From positions 3,410,001 through 3,474,000 of the forward strand of contig NZ_CP124836.1 in NCBI RefSeq assembly GCF_029964055.1: a DNA stretch of 64,000 nucleotides, written 5' to 3'. The stretch is from Arthrobacter sp. EM1 (GTDB lineage: Bacteria > Actinomycetota > Actinomycetes > Actinomycetales > Micrococcaceae). Shown piece after piece: positions 27,069-35,755 of the stretch. A program made the position numbers and the translations under genes. Numbering within the stretch: position 1 is the stretch's first letter; every line of letters begins with the position of its first letter. Below the pieces are notes generated by a model that did not search any database, was not told the DNA's origin, and was given only the letters and a program-made list of their open reading frames with translations.

Positions 27069-28049
27069 TCAGTAGGAGAGGGCACGGTCCAGTGCCTCAA
27101 GGATCCGGTCGATGTCCGGCAGGTAGTCTTCCTCCACCTTGGCCACCGGGTAGGGCATGTGGAAGCCGCCGACGCGGATCACCGGCGCCTCGAGGGAGTG
27201 GAAAGCGCGTTCACTGACCCGGGCCGCGATTTCGCCGCCGATGCCGCCGAAGGTGGGAGCCTCGTGGGCCACGATCAGCCGGCCGGTCTTCTTAACGGAG
27301 TCCGTGACGGTGTCGAAGTCGATTGGCGAAATGGAACGGAGGTCGATCACCTCGACGCTGTGACCGTCCTCGGCGGCGGCATTGGCAGCCGCGAGGGCCA
27401 CCGGCACCAGCGGGCCGTAAACAACCACTGTGGCGTCCGTGCCCTCGCGGAGGACATGGGCCTTAAACGGGTCTGCGGAGGCGCCGGGGGAACCGGTGTC
27501 GACCTCGCCCTTGAGCCAGTATCGGCGTTTGGGTTCGAAAACAATCACAGGGTCCTGGCACTCGACTGCCTGCTGGATCATCCAGTAAGCGTCGTGCGGG
27601 TTCGACGGGGTGATGATGCGCAGTCCGGCGGTATGGGCGAACAATGCCTCCGGGGACTCCGAGTGGTGTTCGATCGAGCCGATGCCGCCGCCATAAGGGA
27701 TCCTGATGACAACGGGTACCGTCAGGTTGCCGTTGCTGCGGGCACGCATTTTGGCCAGCTGCGTGGTGATCTGGTTGAAGCCCGGAAAAACAAACCCGTC
27801 GAACTGGATTTCACAGATCGGCAGGTACCCGCGCAGGGACAACCCGATCGCGGTACCAACGATGCCGGACTCCGCCAGCGGGGTGTCCACCACGCGGTCG
27901 GCACCGAATTCGGCGATCAGGCCGTCGGTGACACGGTATACGCCGCCCAGGGGCCCAATGTCCTCGCCCATCAGCAGGGACCGGGGGTGGTCCGTCAGCG
28001 TCGCTCGGAGGCCTTCATTGATGGCCTTGGCAATGGTCATGGTGGTCAT
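27069..28049 (-). CDS. bkdB: Branched-chain 2-oxoacid dehydrogenase E1 beta
   Basis: 326 residues, normal for E1 beta. Contains LLMGEDIGPLGGVYRVT, DTPLAESGIVGTAIGLSLRG and the segment GGIGSIEHHSESPEALFAHTAGL typical of BkdB/AcoB/PdhB. Forms the heterotetramer with E1 alpha. The ATG at 28049 shares one base with the E1 alpha stop (TGATG). In valine, leucine and isoleucine breakdown this complex makes branched acyl-CoA for catabolism and for fatty acid starters. Confidence 0.94.
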   Translation of the reverse strand: MTTMTIAKAINEGLRATLTDHPRSLLMGEDIGPLGGVYRVTDGLIAEFGADRVVDTPLAESGIVGTAIGLSLRGYLPICEIQFDGFVFPGFNQITTQLAKMRARSNGNLTVPVVIRIPYGGGIGSIEHHSESPEALFAHTAGLRIITPSNPHDAYWMIQQAVECQDPVIVFEPKRRYWLKGEVDTGSPGASADPFKAHVLREGTDATVVVYGPLVPVALAAANAAAEDGHSVEVIDLRSISPIDFDTVTDSVKKTGRLIVAHEAPTFGGIGGEIAARVSERAFHSLEAPVIRVGGFHMPYPVAKVEEDYLPDIDRILEALDRALSY

Positions 28050-29293
28050 CAGTTGGCACCTTCTGCCGGGGCCGCCGAATCGTCGGCGAAGCCTGCGCTG
28101 TACTCCTCGAACCAGGCCAGTTCCTCGGCCACCAGCGGGTGGGCTTCCACGTAGGTGTTGGCGAAGGCGGTCCGGATGTCAGGGGTTTCCAGGTCGTGGG
28201 TGGTCTTGCGGACATACGCGGCGAGATCGTCGCCGTCGGCCTTGACCTGAGCGAAGAATGCGTCGTCGGCGAAGCCTTCGGCGCGCAGATACTTCTCCAG
28301 CCGCTCCAGCGGATCCTTGGCCCGCCAACGGCTTTCCTCGGCTGATTCCCGGTACTTCGTGGGATCGTCAGCCGTGGTGTGCGCGCCGACACGGTAGGTA
28401 AACGCCTCGATCAACACCGGGCCTTCGCCCTGGCGGGCACGTTCCAGCGCCCACTCGGTCACGGCATGGACGGCGATCACGTCGTTTCCGTCCACCCGGA
28501 TGCCCGGGAACCCGTAGCCTTTGGCCCGGTCGGCCAGCGGGACTCGGGTCTGCACGGAACTGGGGACGGAGATCGCCCAGTGATTGTTCTGGCAGAAAAA
28601 AACGACGGGTGCCTTGTATGAGGATGCGAAGACCATGGATTCATGGACGTCGCCTTCGGAGCTGGCGCCGTCGCCGAAATAGACCATAACGGCCGCCTTG
28701 GGCTCCGGAACCGGCGACGTTGCCCCGTTCGCTGCTGCGGCGGCCGCCGCGAACTTCTGGTCGCGCTGGATTCCCATTGCGTAGCCGACCGCGTGCGGAG
28801 TCTGCGCGGCGAGGACAAGTGTGTAGAGATGAAAGTTGGTGTCCTTGGGGTTCCAGCCACCGTTGGACACCCCGCGGAACTGTCGCAGCAGCTCGGCAAG
28901 ATCCACGTTGCGGGTCAGGGCGACGCCGTGTTCGCGGTAGGTGGGGAAGATGTAGTCCTGTGGCTGGCTGGCCCTGCCGGAGCCGATCTGGGCGGCTTCC
29001 TGACCGGTGAGGGGAACCCAGAGGGCCAGCTGGCCCTGGCGTTGCAGCGCAGTCGCCTCGACGTCGAAGCGGCGGATTTTCGCCATATCGGCGTAGAAGC
29101 CGCGCAGTTTTTCCGGGTCGAGCCGCCCGGCGTATTCCGAGTAGACGGGATCCAAGCCGAGCGTGCCGTCAGGGGCGAGGAGCTGCACCATCGGCTCATC
29201 CGGGTCCCCCACGTGGGCTTCGGCTTCAGCCTCGAGCTGATCCTCAATGTCGGTTCCGTCGAACTCGGTAGAGGGCAGATGTGTGGCGCCCAT
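28049..29293 (-). CDS. bkdA: Branched-chain 2-oxoacid dehydrogenase E1 alpha
   Basis: 414 residues. TPP motif FGDGASSEGDVHESMVFA ends in NNHWAIS, and RVGAHTTADDPTKYR is the phosphorylation-loop region of the family. AAGGAG is 5 nt upstream of ATG 29293, so the longer frame from 29362 is rejected. First gene of E1a-E1b-E2; no E3 (lipoamide dehydrogenase) is adjacent, so that subunit is presumably shared from elsewhere. Upstream lies an HisC-like aminotransferase on the same strand. Confidence 0.94.
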   Translation of the reverse strand: MGATHLPSTEFDGTDIEDQLEAEAEAHVGDPDEPMVQLLAPDGTLGLDPVYSEYAGRLDPEKLRGFYADMAKIRRFDVEATALQRQGQLALWVPLTGQEAAQIGSGRASQPQDYIFPTYREHGVALTRNVDLAELLRQFRGVSNGGWNPKDTNFHLYTLVLAAQTPHAVGYAMGIQRDQKFAAAAAAANGATSPVPEPKAAVMVYFGDGASSEGDVHESMVFASSYKAPVVFFCQNNHWAISVPSSVQTRVPLADRAKGYGFPGIRVDGNDVIAVHAVTEWALERARQGEGPVLIEAFTYRVGAHTTADDPTKYRESAEESRWRAKDPLERLEKYLRAEGFADDAFFAQVKADGDDLAAYVRKTTHDLETPDIRTAFANTYVEAHPLVAEELAWFEEYSAGFADDSAAPAEGAN

Positions 29294-29440
29294 ACCGTCT
29301 CCTTGCTTGCCGCATCCGAATGCGTCGCAATCGCTGGGATATATGCCCTGCCGGTTATGCATTCCCGGGCCGGTATATATTTTGGCTTACTGGTCCTAAC
29401 TTTATCCTCAGCCGGCGAGTCTCGGCCGACATGTTAAGCG
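29294..29440 (-). promoter_or_regulatory. Leader and promoter region of the bkd operon
   Basis: 147 nt between the aminotransferase and E1 alpha. An AT-rich tract with AATATATA lies near 29377-29386, unlike its GC-rich surroundings. CGCAT-TCCGA-TGCG style symmetry is clear as CGCATCCGAATGCG (29311-29324), flanked by TTGC and GCAA, just upstream of the Shine-Dalgarno. An Lrp-type or other operator is possible but unproven. Confidence 0.4.
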
Positions 29441-30559
29441 CTAGGAACGCCGTGGCGGTTTTGTATAGATCGCACAGAGCTCAAGGAACCGGGTATTGGC
29501 GTCGGCTTCGCCGATGCTGACCCGCACACCCTCGTTGGCGAACGCCCGGACGGAGAGGGCCCGCTCCCCTGCCAGGGCGGCAAATTCGGTGCTGTCGGGA
29601 CCGAGGTCGAGCCACACGAAGTTGCCCTGCGCCTCCGGCACAAACCAGCCCAGTGACCGCAGCCCGGCCGTGACCCGGTCACGTTCGTCCACAATGCTTT
29701 GTACCCTTTCTACAACATCACCGAAGTGCTGCAGCGATGCCACGGCGGCTGTTTCAGCGATCTGGGAGACCGCGAAGGGGGTGGCGGCTACGCGCAGGTG
29801 CTGCGTGAGCTCGGGGTGGGACACGCTGTAGCCAACGCGCAGCCCGGCGAGGCCGTGGGCCTTTGAAAACGTCCGCAGGACAACAACGTTGGGGTACTTC
29901 CGGTACATTTCGATGCCGTCGACGGCGTGCTCGTCGCGGACGAACTCCTGGTAAGCCTCATCGATGACCACCAGGACATCCGAGGGTATCCGCTTGATGA
30001 AACGTTCTGTGTCCGCGGTGGTCAGGATCGGCCCGGTGGGGTTGTTCGGTGTGCAGAGCAGGATCATCCGGGTCCGGGCCGTCACCGCTGCGGCCATGGC
30101 GTCGAGATCGTGGCGGCCCTCACCGGTCAGCGGGATCCTGACGCTGTCTGCGCCAGCCAGGCCGACGCAGATCGGATAGGCCTCGAAGGAGCGCCAGGCG
30201 TAGATGACCTCGTCGGGCTTGCCGTCGTCGTTCTGCCCCGCGAAGGTCGTCAGGAGCTGGTTCAGCGCGCCGAGGCTGCCGGCTCCGGTGACGATATCCT
30301 CCGCTGGGACGCCAAGGAAGGCAGCGAGGGCGCTGCGCAGCTTGCTGCTCAAAGGATCCGGGTACCGGTTGAAATCGGTCTGCGCTGCGATGGCCTGCTG
30401 CACTGCAGGAATCGGTGGCAGCGGGTTTTCATTGGAGGAAAGCTTGTAGCTGACCAGGCCTTCGACGGGGACTGGCGGCTTGCCGGCCGCGTAGCGGGGA
30501 AGGAGGTCTACCACCGGACGTGGCTTGATGCCCCCAGCCGGGTTATCTGATGAAGTCAT
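29441..30559 (-). CDS. Histidinol-phosphate/aromatic aminotransferase (HisC family)
   Basis: 372-residue PLP aminotransferase. Motifs SNENPLPPIPAVQQAI, CTPNNPTGPI, VIDEAYQEFV and the PLP lysine in RTFSKAHGLAGLRVGY place it in HisC/Pat. An aromatic amino-acid aminotransferase (Pat) is as likely as histidine biosynthesis because no his genes are nearby. It is upstream of and collinear with bkdABC, with a 147-nt gap, so a link to amino-acid breakdown is possible. Confidence 0.88.
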   Translation of the reverse strand: MTSSDNPAGGIKPRPVVDLLPRYAAGKPPVPVEGLVSYKLSSNENPLPPIPAVQQAIAAQTDFNRYPDPLSSKLRSALAAFLGVPAEDIVTGAGSLGALNQLLTTFAGQNDDGKPDEVIYAWRSFEAYPICVGLAGADSVRIPLTGEGRHDLDAMAAAVTARTRMILLCTPNNPTGPILTTADTERFIKRIPSDVLVVIDEAYQEFVRDEHAVDGIEMYRKYPNVVVLRTFSKAHGLAGLRVGYSVSHPELTQHLRVAATPFAVSQIAETAAVASLQHFGDVVERVQSIVDERDRVTAGLRSLGWFVPEAQGNFVWLDLGPDSTEFAALAGERALSVRAFANEGVRVSIGEADANTRFLELCAIYTKPPRRS

Positions 30560-30642
30560 ACCAACAGCCTACGTCGGGTCTTTGCCGCGGATGGGAGATA
30601 TGGCCCCTGCCCGTGCCGCCGGGCTTATGACAGCATGGGGCC

Positions 30643-31029
30643 ATGCGCTCATTCATCGTACGCGTCATCATCAATGCCCTGGCCCTTGGAATCGCTTGTT
30701 GGATCCTCACCGGCCTGAACATTTCCACCGCAGGCGACGACACCCTCAGCATCGTCCTGGGCTACCTGTTCATCGGCCTGATCTTCGGCGTTGTCAACGC
30801 GGTCGTCAAGCCGATCGTCAGCCTCCTGTCATTGCCGATCACCATCCTCACCCTGGGCCTTTTCACCGTGGTTATCAACGCCGGAATGCTCTACCTGACG
30901 TCCTGGATCAGCAGCTACACCGCTGTGCATTTCACGATTGATACCTTCTTCTGGACAGCGGTTTTGGCCGCCCTTGTCATCAGCGCAGTTTCGCTCCTTG
31001 CGAGCGCCCTCCCCGCGCTCGACCGCTAG
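30643..31029 (+). CDS. Four-helix membrane protein, phage holin family 4 superfamily
   Basis: 128 residues, four hydrophobic segments: about 5-22, 35-57, 62-85 and 98-122. This size and the FGVVNAVVKPIVSLLSLPIT pattern match the widespread Phage_holin_4_2 / YvlD-like family. In free-living bacteria these are chromosomal proteins of unclear role, not proof of a phage. Divergent from the HisC-like gene. Confidence 0.8.
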   Translation: MRSFIVRVIINALALGIACWILTGLNISTAGDDTLSIVLGYLFIGLIFGVVNAVVKPIVSLLSLPITILTLGLFTVVINAGMLYLTSWISSYTAVHFTIDTFFWTAVLAALVISAVSLLASALPALDR

Positions 31030-31066
31030 GAAGTCTGCGCGAACCCATCGGCCGGGCCTGCGCAGG

Positions 31067-32506
31067 CTAGGCCGCTGGCCGTTCGGTTGCCGGTCCCGAG
31101 CCTTCCCCGGGGTTGCGCCGCGGCCCCGGAGCCATCGGCGTCGAGCGCCGAGGCGATGGCATAGCCTCGCGCCGGAGGGAGAACCGAGTCACCGCGGCGG
31201 GTCCGCCCGCGCCAACCACTGACGCGAGCGCGGCCGTGGAAGCCTGCAGCGAGGGATCCCGGCTGACCGCGATGTCCCGGGCACCCTCGGCATAACGTCC
31301 CAGGTCGTGGCCCGGCCCCAGGCCTGAACCCAGCCATTCAGGCGCGGGAATCGGGCTGGTTAGCGTGACGGTCACCCGTTCCTTCGTGTCGGGGTTGGGC
31401 ACTCCGTCCGCCCCGGGGACCCAATCCTGAACATGTTCCAGGTGCAGACTGCTGGCACCGCCGGCAAGTTCAATCCCGCCCACCGGGGAACCCGCCGTGA
31501 GCACAAATTTCAGCTCGTAGTCGGCCAGGAATGCCTTGTCCCGGCCGAGGTTCATGGCGTGGATACCACCCTGGCTGTAGCCGACGGCGGCCACCTGGTC
31601 TCCTGCCCCGGCGCCCGCCGCTGCCAGTGCCTGCCGGATGGCCGCTGCAGTCCCGGCCGAGTCGTACCCCAAGGCCTCAGCGATGCCTGCCGTGTCAAAC
31701 GGGTTGGTCCCCTGCTGGGGCCCATCCACCTGTGTTCCGGGGATGATCACCACCCATGCCGGGTGGCCGTTGTCCTGCATGCGGAGGATCTCGATATCAC
31801 CGCTGTTGCGGCCGATTGCCCCGGCCCGCAGCAGCAGTCCGGCCGGTGAGACGTCGACATCCTCCGTCCACGTTTCGCTGGCCGCGATGTGCACGGGTCG
31901 GGGCCGCAGGAACTCCAGGCCCGGGACGGCCGCCAAACCGCGGATGGCAGAGCGGACACCGGCCCCGTCGCCGGAACCGCCTGCAACGGCGGGGCCCGCC
32001 GGTAGCCCAAGCAGCAGCGCCAGCCTCCCGGGGGCCATAGCCACCTCGTCCTCCACCGTGTCGCGGAGGGTGATGGGAGGCAGACCGGCCAGCCCCCACA
32101 GCGGGAGGTAGCCCGGGCCGCTTCGGCCGATCCGCAGCAGCAAGGCGTTCCGGGCTTCGGCGAACTCATACTCACGGTGGCTCGCCCGGACCTCGCGGCA
32201 AAGCCGTTCCAATCCGATCCGGACTTGGCCCACGGCCCGGGCACCTTCCCCGACCGCGAGGATTGGCTGGCTGCCGTAGGCGTGCGGGTCGGGCTGGTAC
32301 GGCAGCAGCGCGCGGCGTACCCTGCCTGTTTCCGCTTCCGCCTCCGCCAGCTCCCCGGCGATCCTCTCGAGTGCCGATGCTCCCGCCAGTAACTCCTCAA
32401 ACTGGAAACTGAGCCCGCCCACGCCGCCACGGATCTGCAGCGTTCCATCCACCGGGGCAGCCGGGACAGGCGCTGCCCCGGAACCGTGCGGCGGGGCCCC
32501 GGCCAT
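31067..32506 (-). CDS. Putative alpha/beta hydrolase with N-terminal helical region
   Basis: 479 residues. The N-terminus (about 35-120) is helical and looks like the small protein encoded just upstream. The C-terminal half (about 205-390) holds VVIIPGTQVDGPQQG, then the nucleophile elbow GYSQGG with Ser311, and a later GPGHDLGRY segment that may carry a catalytic His. This suggests a secreted-type or type VII-linked esterase/lipase (DUF1023-like hydrolases are a known partner of WXG proteins), but no signal peptide is present. The start overlaps the upstream stop (TGATG at 32506), so the two are coupled. Confidence 0.7.
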   Translation of the reverse strand: MAGAPPHGSGAAPVPAAPVDGTLQIRGGVGGLSFQFEELLAGASALERIAGELAEAEAETGRVRRALLPYQPDPHAYGSQPILAVGEGARAVGQVRIGLERLCREVRASHREYEFAEARNALLLRIGRSGPGYLPLWGLAGLPPITLRDTVEDEVAMAPGRLALLLGLPAGPAVAGGSGDGAGVRSAIRGLAAVPGLEFLRPRPVHIAASETWTEDVDVSPAGLLLRAGAIGRNSGDIEILRMQDNGHPAWVVIIPGTQVDGPQQGTNPFDTAGIAEALGYDSAGTAAAIRQALAAAGAGAGDQVAAVGYSQGGIHAMNLGRDKAFLADYELKFVLTAGSPVGGIELAGGASSLHLEHVQDWVPGADGVPNPDTKERVTVTLTSPIPAPEWLGSGLGPGHDLGRYAEGARDIAVSRDPSLQASTAALASVVGAGGPAAVTRFSLRREAMPSPRRSTPMAPGPRRNPGEGSGPATERPAA

Positions 32507-32847
32507 CAGTAGCCTGGCCGTCCCTGGGCCACCGCCACGCTCCCGGCATGCCGAAGCACTGCGGCCACGGCATCGTGCAATGCAATCCGGCCGTGGCGCA
32601 GGGACGCGGCCTGCACGGACAGCGCCGTCCGGTAGGCCCGGCCGGCCGGGGACTGCCAGCTTTGCAGTTCCAGCCTGACCAGATCCGCGAGCGCGGCGTC
32701 GGCGCGGTCGGCGCAGCCAGCCAGCCGGGCAGCAAGCTGCTGAACCTCATAACTGCGTGATGCGCACGCCTCGGCCTCCGCGGCCAACAAGGCCCCGGAG
32801 GATGTGCCGCCCGCACCAACGCTGATTCCGGCTGTCCCGCTGTCCAT
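32506..32847 (-). CDS. Small helical protein, possible WXG100-like partner
   Basis: 113 residues from ATG 32847. The sequence is mostly helical: a first helix with VQQLAARLAGCADRADAALADL, then LQSWQSPAGRAYRTAL resembling the W-x-S/G turn of WXG100-like proteins, then a second helix. Cotranslated with the hydrolase downstream. No Shine-Dalgarno; TAGCGT (32860-32855) lies 7 nt upstream of the ATG, so the mRNA is probably leaderless. The WXG assignment is by shape and one motif only. Confidence 0.6.
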   Translation of the reverse strand: MDSGTAGISVGAGGTSSGALLAAEAEACASRSYEVQQLAARLAGCADRADAALADLVRLELQSWQSPAGRAYRTALSVQAASLRHGRIALHDAVAAVLRHAGSVAVAQGRPGY

Positions 32848-33005
32848 AACACCGACGCTAGGGACCCCGGTGAGCACCCGAAAGCCCCCCGCGGCGCCAT
32901 GTGGACAACCGCCGGTGAAGGCGGCGCCGGGGAGGGGGAAGCTGCCGGAAGTCACATGGTTCAGCACACTTAAAGCCCGGCACGACTTCGTGAAAGAATC
33001 GGAGC

Positions 33006-34448
33006 ATGCCTGAAACTGCCGCCACAGCCGATACCCGCACGCCGTCCGGACGCCTGGCCCTCGCCGACTCCCCACAACAGATCGCGCTCGGCCCGCTGGA
33101 CGGCCGGTACCAGTCCGCCGTCGCGCCGCTGGTCGACTACCTGTCCGAGGCCGCCCTGAACCGTGACCGGGTCGCCGTCGAGGTTGAATGGCTGATTCAC
33201 TTGACCGGCAACAACGTGCTGCCGGGCGCCGGCCCCCTGAGCGCGGCGCAGCAGGAGAAGCTGCGCGCTATCGTCACCGAATTCGACGCCGGTTCAATCA
33301 CGGAACTGGCGGACATCGAAGCCGTCACGGTGCACGACGTCAAGGCCGTGGAGTACTACATCGGCCGCCGCCTGCCCGGGATCGGCATCGAGGACCTGAC
33401 GGCCATGGTGCACTTTGGCTGCACCTCCGAGGACATCAACAACCTCTCCTACGCCCTCGGCATCAAGGGCGCCGTCGAGGACGTCTGGCTGCCCGCCGCC
33501 CGCAAGCTCGTTGCGCAGATCAGCGCCATGGCCGAGGAGAACCGGTCCGTGCCGATGCTCTCGCGCACGCACGGCCAGCCGGCAACTCCCACCACGCTCG
33601 GCAAGGAACTTGCCGTTATCGCGCACCGCCTGACCCGGCAGCTGGACCGCATCGCCCGGACCGAATACCTCGGAAAAATCAACGGCGCGACCGGCACCTA
33701 CGCCGCCCATGTCGCCTCCGTACCCGGTGCCGACTGGCAGCACGTTGCCAAGAGCTTTGTTGAGGGCCTGGGCCTGAGCTGGAACCCGCTGACCACCCAG
33801 ATTGAAAGCCACGACTGGCAGGCGGAGCTGTACGCCGACGTCGCGCGGTTTAACCGGATCCTGCACAACGTTTGCACAGACATCTGGAGCTACATCTCAA
33901 TTGGCTACTTCGTGCAGATTCCGGTCGCGGGAGCCACCGGATCCTCCACCATGCCGCACAAAGTCAACCCGATCCGCTTCGAAAACGCCGAGGCCAACCT
34001 GGAGATCTCCGCCGGGCTGCTGGACGTCCTGGGATCCACCCTGGTCACTTCCCGCTGGCAGCGGGACCTCACGGATTCCTCTTCGCAGCGCAACATTGGT
34101 GTGGCGTTCGGCCATTCGCTGCTGGCCATCTCCAACGTCGCGAAGGGCTTGGACCGGCTCAAGGTCGCCGAAGAGACGCTGGCCGCGGACCTCGACACCA
34201 ACTGGGAAGTCCTGGGTGAGGCCATCCAGATGGTGATGCGGGCGGAAGCGATCGCCGGCGTGGAAGGGATGGAAAACCCCTACGAGCGGCTCAAGGACCT
34301 GACCCGCGGGCAGCGAGTCGACGCGGCCCGGATGCAGGAGTTTGTGCAGAGCCTGGGCCTGTCCCCCGACGCCGAAGCCCGGCTGCTCGCGCTGACCCCC
34401 GGCAAGTACACCGGAATCGCGGACCAGCTGGTGGACCACCTGGCATGA
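33006..34448 (+). CDS. purB: Adenylosuccinate lyase
   Basis: 480-residue cytosolic enzyme of purine synthesis: splits SAICAR and adenylosuccinate, releasing fumarate. The fumarase/ASL superfamily signature SSTMPHKVNP is present, with upstream ALGPLDGRYQ, HFGCTSEDINN and TRTHGQPATPTTLGKE-like SRTHGQPATPTTLGKE. Length fits the actinobacterial/E. coli type. It overlaps a histidine phosphatase by 4 nt at its 3' end. The ATG at 33006 has GGAG only 1 nt away, so initiation may not depend on it. Confidence 0.97.
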   Translation: MPETAATADTRTPSGRLALADSPQQIALGPLDGRYQSAVAPLVDYLSEAALNRDRVAVEVEWLIHLTGNNVLPGAGPLSAAQQEKLRAIVTEFDAGSITELADIEAVTVHDVKAVEYYIGRRLPGIGIEDLTAMVHFGCTSEDINNLSYALGIKGAVEDVWLPAARKLVAQISAMAEENRSVPMLSRTHGQPATPTTLGKELAVIAHRLTRQLDRIARTEYLGKINGATGTYAAHVASVPGADWQHVAKSFVEGLGLSWNPLTTQIESHDWQAELYADVARFNRILHNVCTDIWSYISIGYFVQIPVAGATGSSTMPHKVNPIRFENAEANLEISAGLLDVLGSTLVTSRWQRDLTDSSSQRNIGVAFGHSLLAISNVAKGLDRLKVAEETLAADLDTNWEVLGEAIQMVMRAEAIAGVEGMENPYERLKDLTRGQRVDAARMQEFVQSLGLSPDAEARLLALTPGKYTGIADQLVDHLA

Positions 34449-35116
34449 GGCTCCTGCTCATCCGCCACGGCCAGACCCCCGGGAACGTCCTGGGACAACT
34501 GGACACCGCCCACCCGGGTCCAGGGCTGACCAAGCTCGGCGAGCGGCAGGCAGCCGCCCTGGCGCGGTCGCTGGCGCATGAGCAGATCGAGCTGCTGTTC
34601 GCCTCGACCCTGATCCGCACCCAGATCACGGCTGCGCCGCTGTCGACCGTCCGCGGCCTGGAGATCGAGGTGCTGGCGGGGCTGCAGGAGATCGAGGCAG
34701 GGGCGTTGGAGAAGCTCACCGACAAGGAATCTCACCTGCGTTACCTCACTACTGTGTTTGAGTGGGCGGCCGGGGAACTGGACCGCAGGATGCCGGCCGG
34801 ACCCAGCGGGCACGAGTTCTTCGAGCGCTATGACGCCTCGATCGCACGGATCGCCGACGCGGCCGCGGCGAGCGGCGGCGCCGGGGCGGTGGCCGTGGTC
34901 AGCCACGGCGCCGCGATCCGGGCTTGGGCAGGGCGCCGGGCCGCGAACGTGGCGCCGGACTTCGCCGCACGCCATGTCCTCGCCAACACCGGGATCGTGG
35001 CGCTGGAAGGGGACCCCGACGCCGGCTGGCGGCTCATCCATTGGGACGACAGTCCCGTGGGCGGCCTGGCCCTGGCGGATCCGACGGCGGAAGACCCCAC
35101 CGGCCGCCCCCGCTAA
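34445..35116 (+). CDS. Histidine phosphatase family protein (phosphoglycerate mutase-like)
   Basis: 223 residues, cytosolic. The catalytic RHG is in LLLIRHGQTPGN; the second His is in VVSHGAAIRAW, and Glu/Arg residues lie between. Broad-specificity phosphatase or a mutase-like enzyme; substrate unknown. The start (ATGA at 34445-34448) overlaps the purB stop, so the two are translationally coupled. Confidence 0.92.
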   Translation: MRLLLIRHGQTPGNVLGQLDTAHPGPGLTKLGERQAAALARSLAHEQIELLFASTLIRTQITAAPLSTVRGLEIEVLAGLQEIEAGALEKLTDKESHLRYLTTVFEWAAGELDRRMPAGPSGHEFFERYDASIARIADAAAASGGAGAVAVVSHGAAIRAWAGRRAANVAPDFAARHVLANTGIVALEGDPDAGWRLIHWDDSPVGGLALADPTAEDPTGRPR

Positions 35117-35210
35117 CGAAATTCTTCGAACCCTAACGCGCAGGAAACACTGCCGAAACCGGCACTGCCTAGCCTTGATCTGCATAACCCTTCGGCGAAG
35201 CGAGGAAGCC

Positions 35211-35714
35211 ATGCAGACCAACCCGCGGCTCAACATCCGGCAGGTCACTTGGGCCAACCCGGTGGGTGCGGATCTCCGCGCCGCCCAGCAGGCCGAACTC
35301 GATGCCCGCTTCGGCCGGGATGACCACGAACCCGGCCCGCCGCCGTCCGAGGCGGACACGGCCGTGTTCCTGGTCGCCCACGACAAGGCCTCCGGCCAGC
35401 CGGTGGGCTGCGGCGGCCTGCGCATCCTCGATGCGCACACCGCCGAGATCAAACGGCTCTATGTACTCCCATACACCCGCGGCTCCGGGGTGGCCAGCTC
35501 CATCCTTGCGGCACTGGAAGCGCAGGCCCATTCCCTGGGCATCATTTCCATCACCGCGGAGGCAGGCTCGGTCCAGACCGACGGCCGGCAATTCTACGAA
35601 AACTCCGGCTTCGTCCCGGTGCCGAACTTCGGCCCGTACGTCGGCGTGGAGCACTCGTATTGTTATGCGAAGGGCATCGACTCGCACACCGCCGCGCACA
35701 CCGCCATGGCCTGA
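35211..35714 (+). CDS. GNAT family N-acetyltransferase
   Basis: 167 residues. The acetyl-CoA region reads IKRLYVLPYTRGSGVASSILAALEAQA (R-G-x-G loop), followed by YENSGFVPVPNFGPYV. GAGGAA is upstream of ATG 35211. Acyl acceptor unknown. Stands 94 nt after the phosphatase gene and before pobA on the opposite strand. Confidence 0.88.
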   Translation: MQTNPRLNIRQVTWANPVGADLRAAQQAELDARFGRDDHEPGPPPSEADTAVFLVAHDKASGQPVGCGGLRILDAHTAEIKRLYVLPYTRGSGVASSILAALEAQAHSLGIISITAEAGSVQTDGRQFYENSGFVPVPNFGPYVGVEHSYCYAKGIDSHTAAHTAMA

Positions 35715-35755
35715 GCCGCGTCCCGCGCCGAAGCAGGGCGCGTCGGACAGGACGG

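Noticed and set aside
30643..31029. Holin-like protein as a sign of a prophage
   Set aside because: The family is common on bacterial chromosomes and no other phage gene is nearby.
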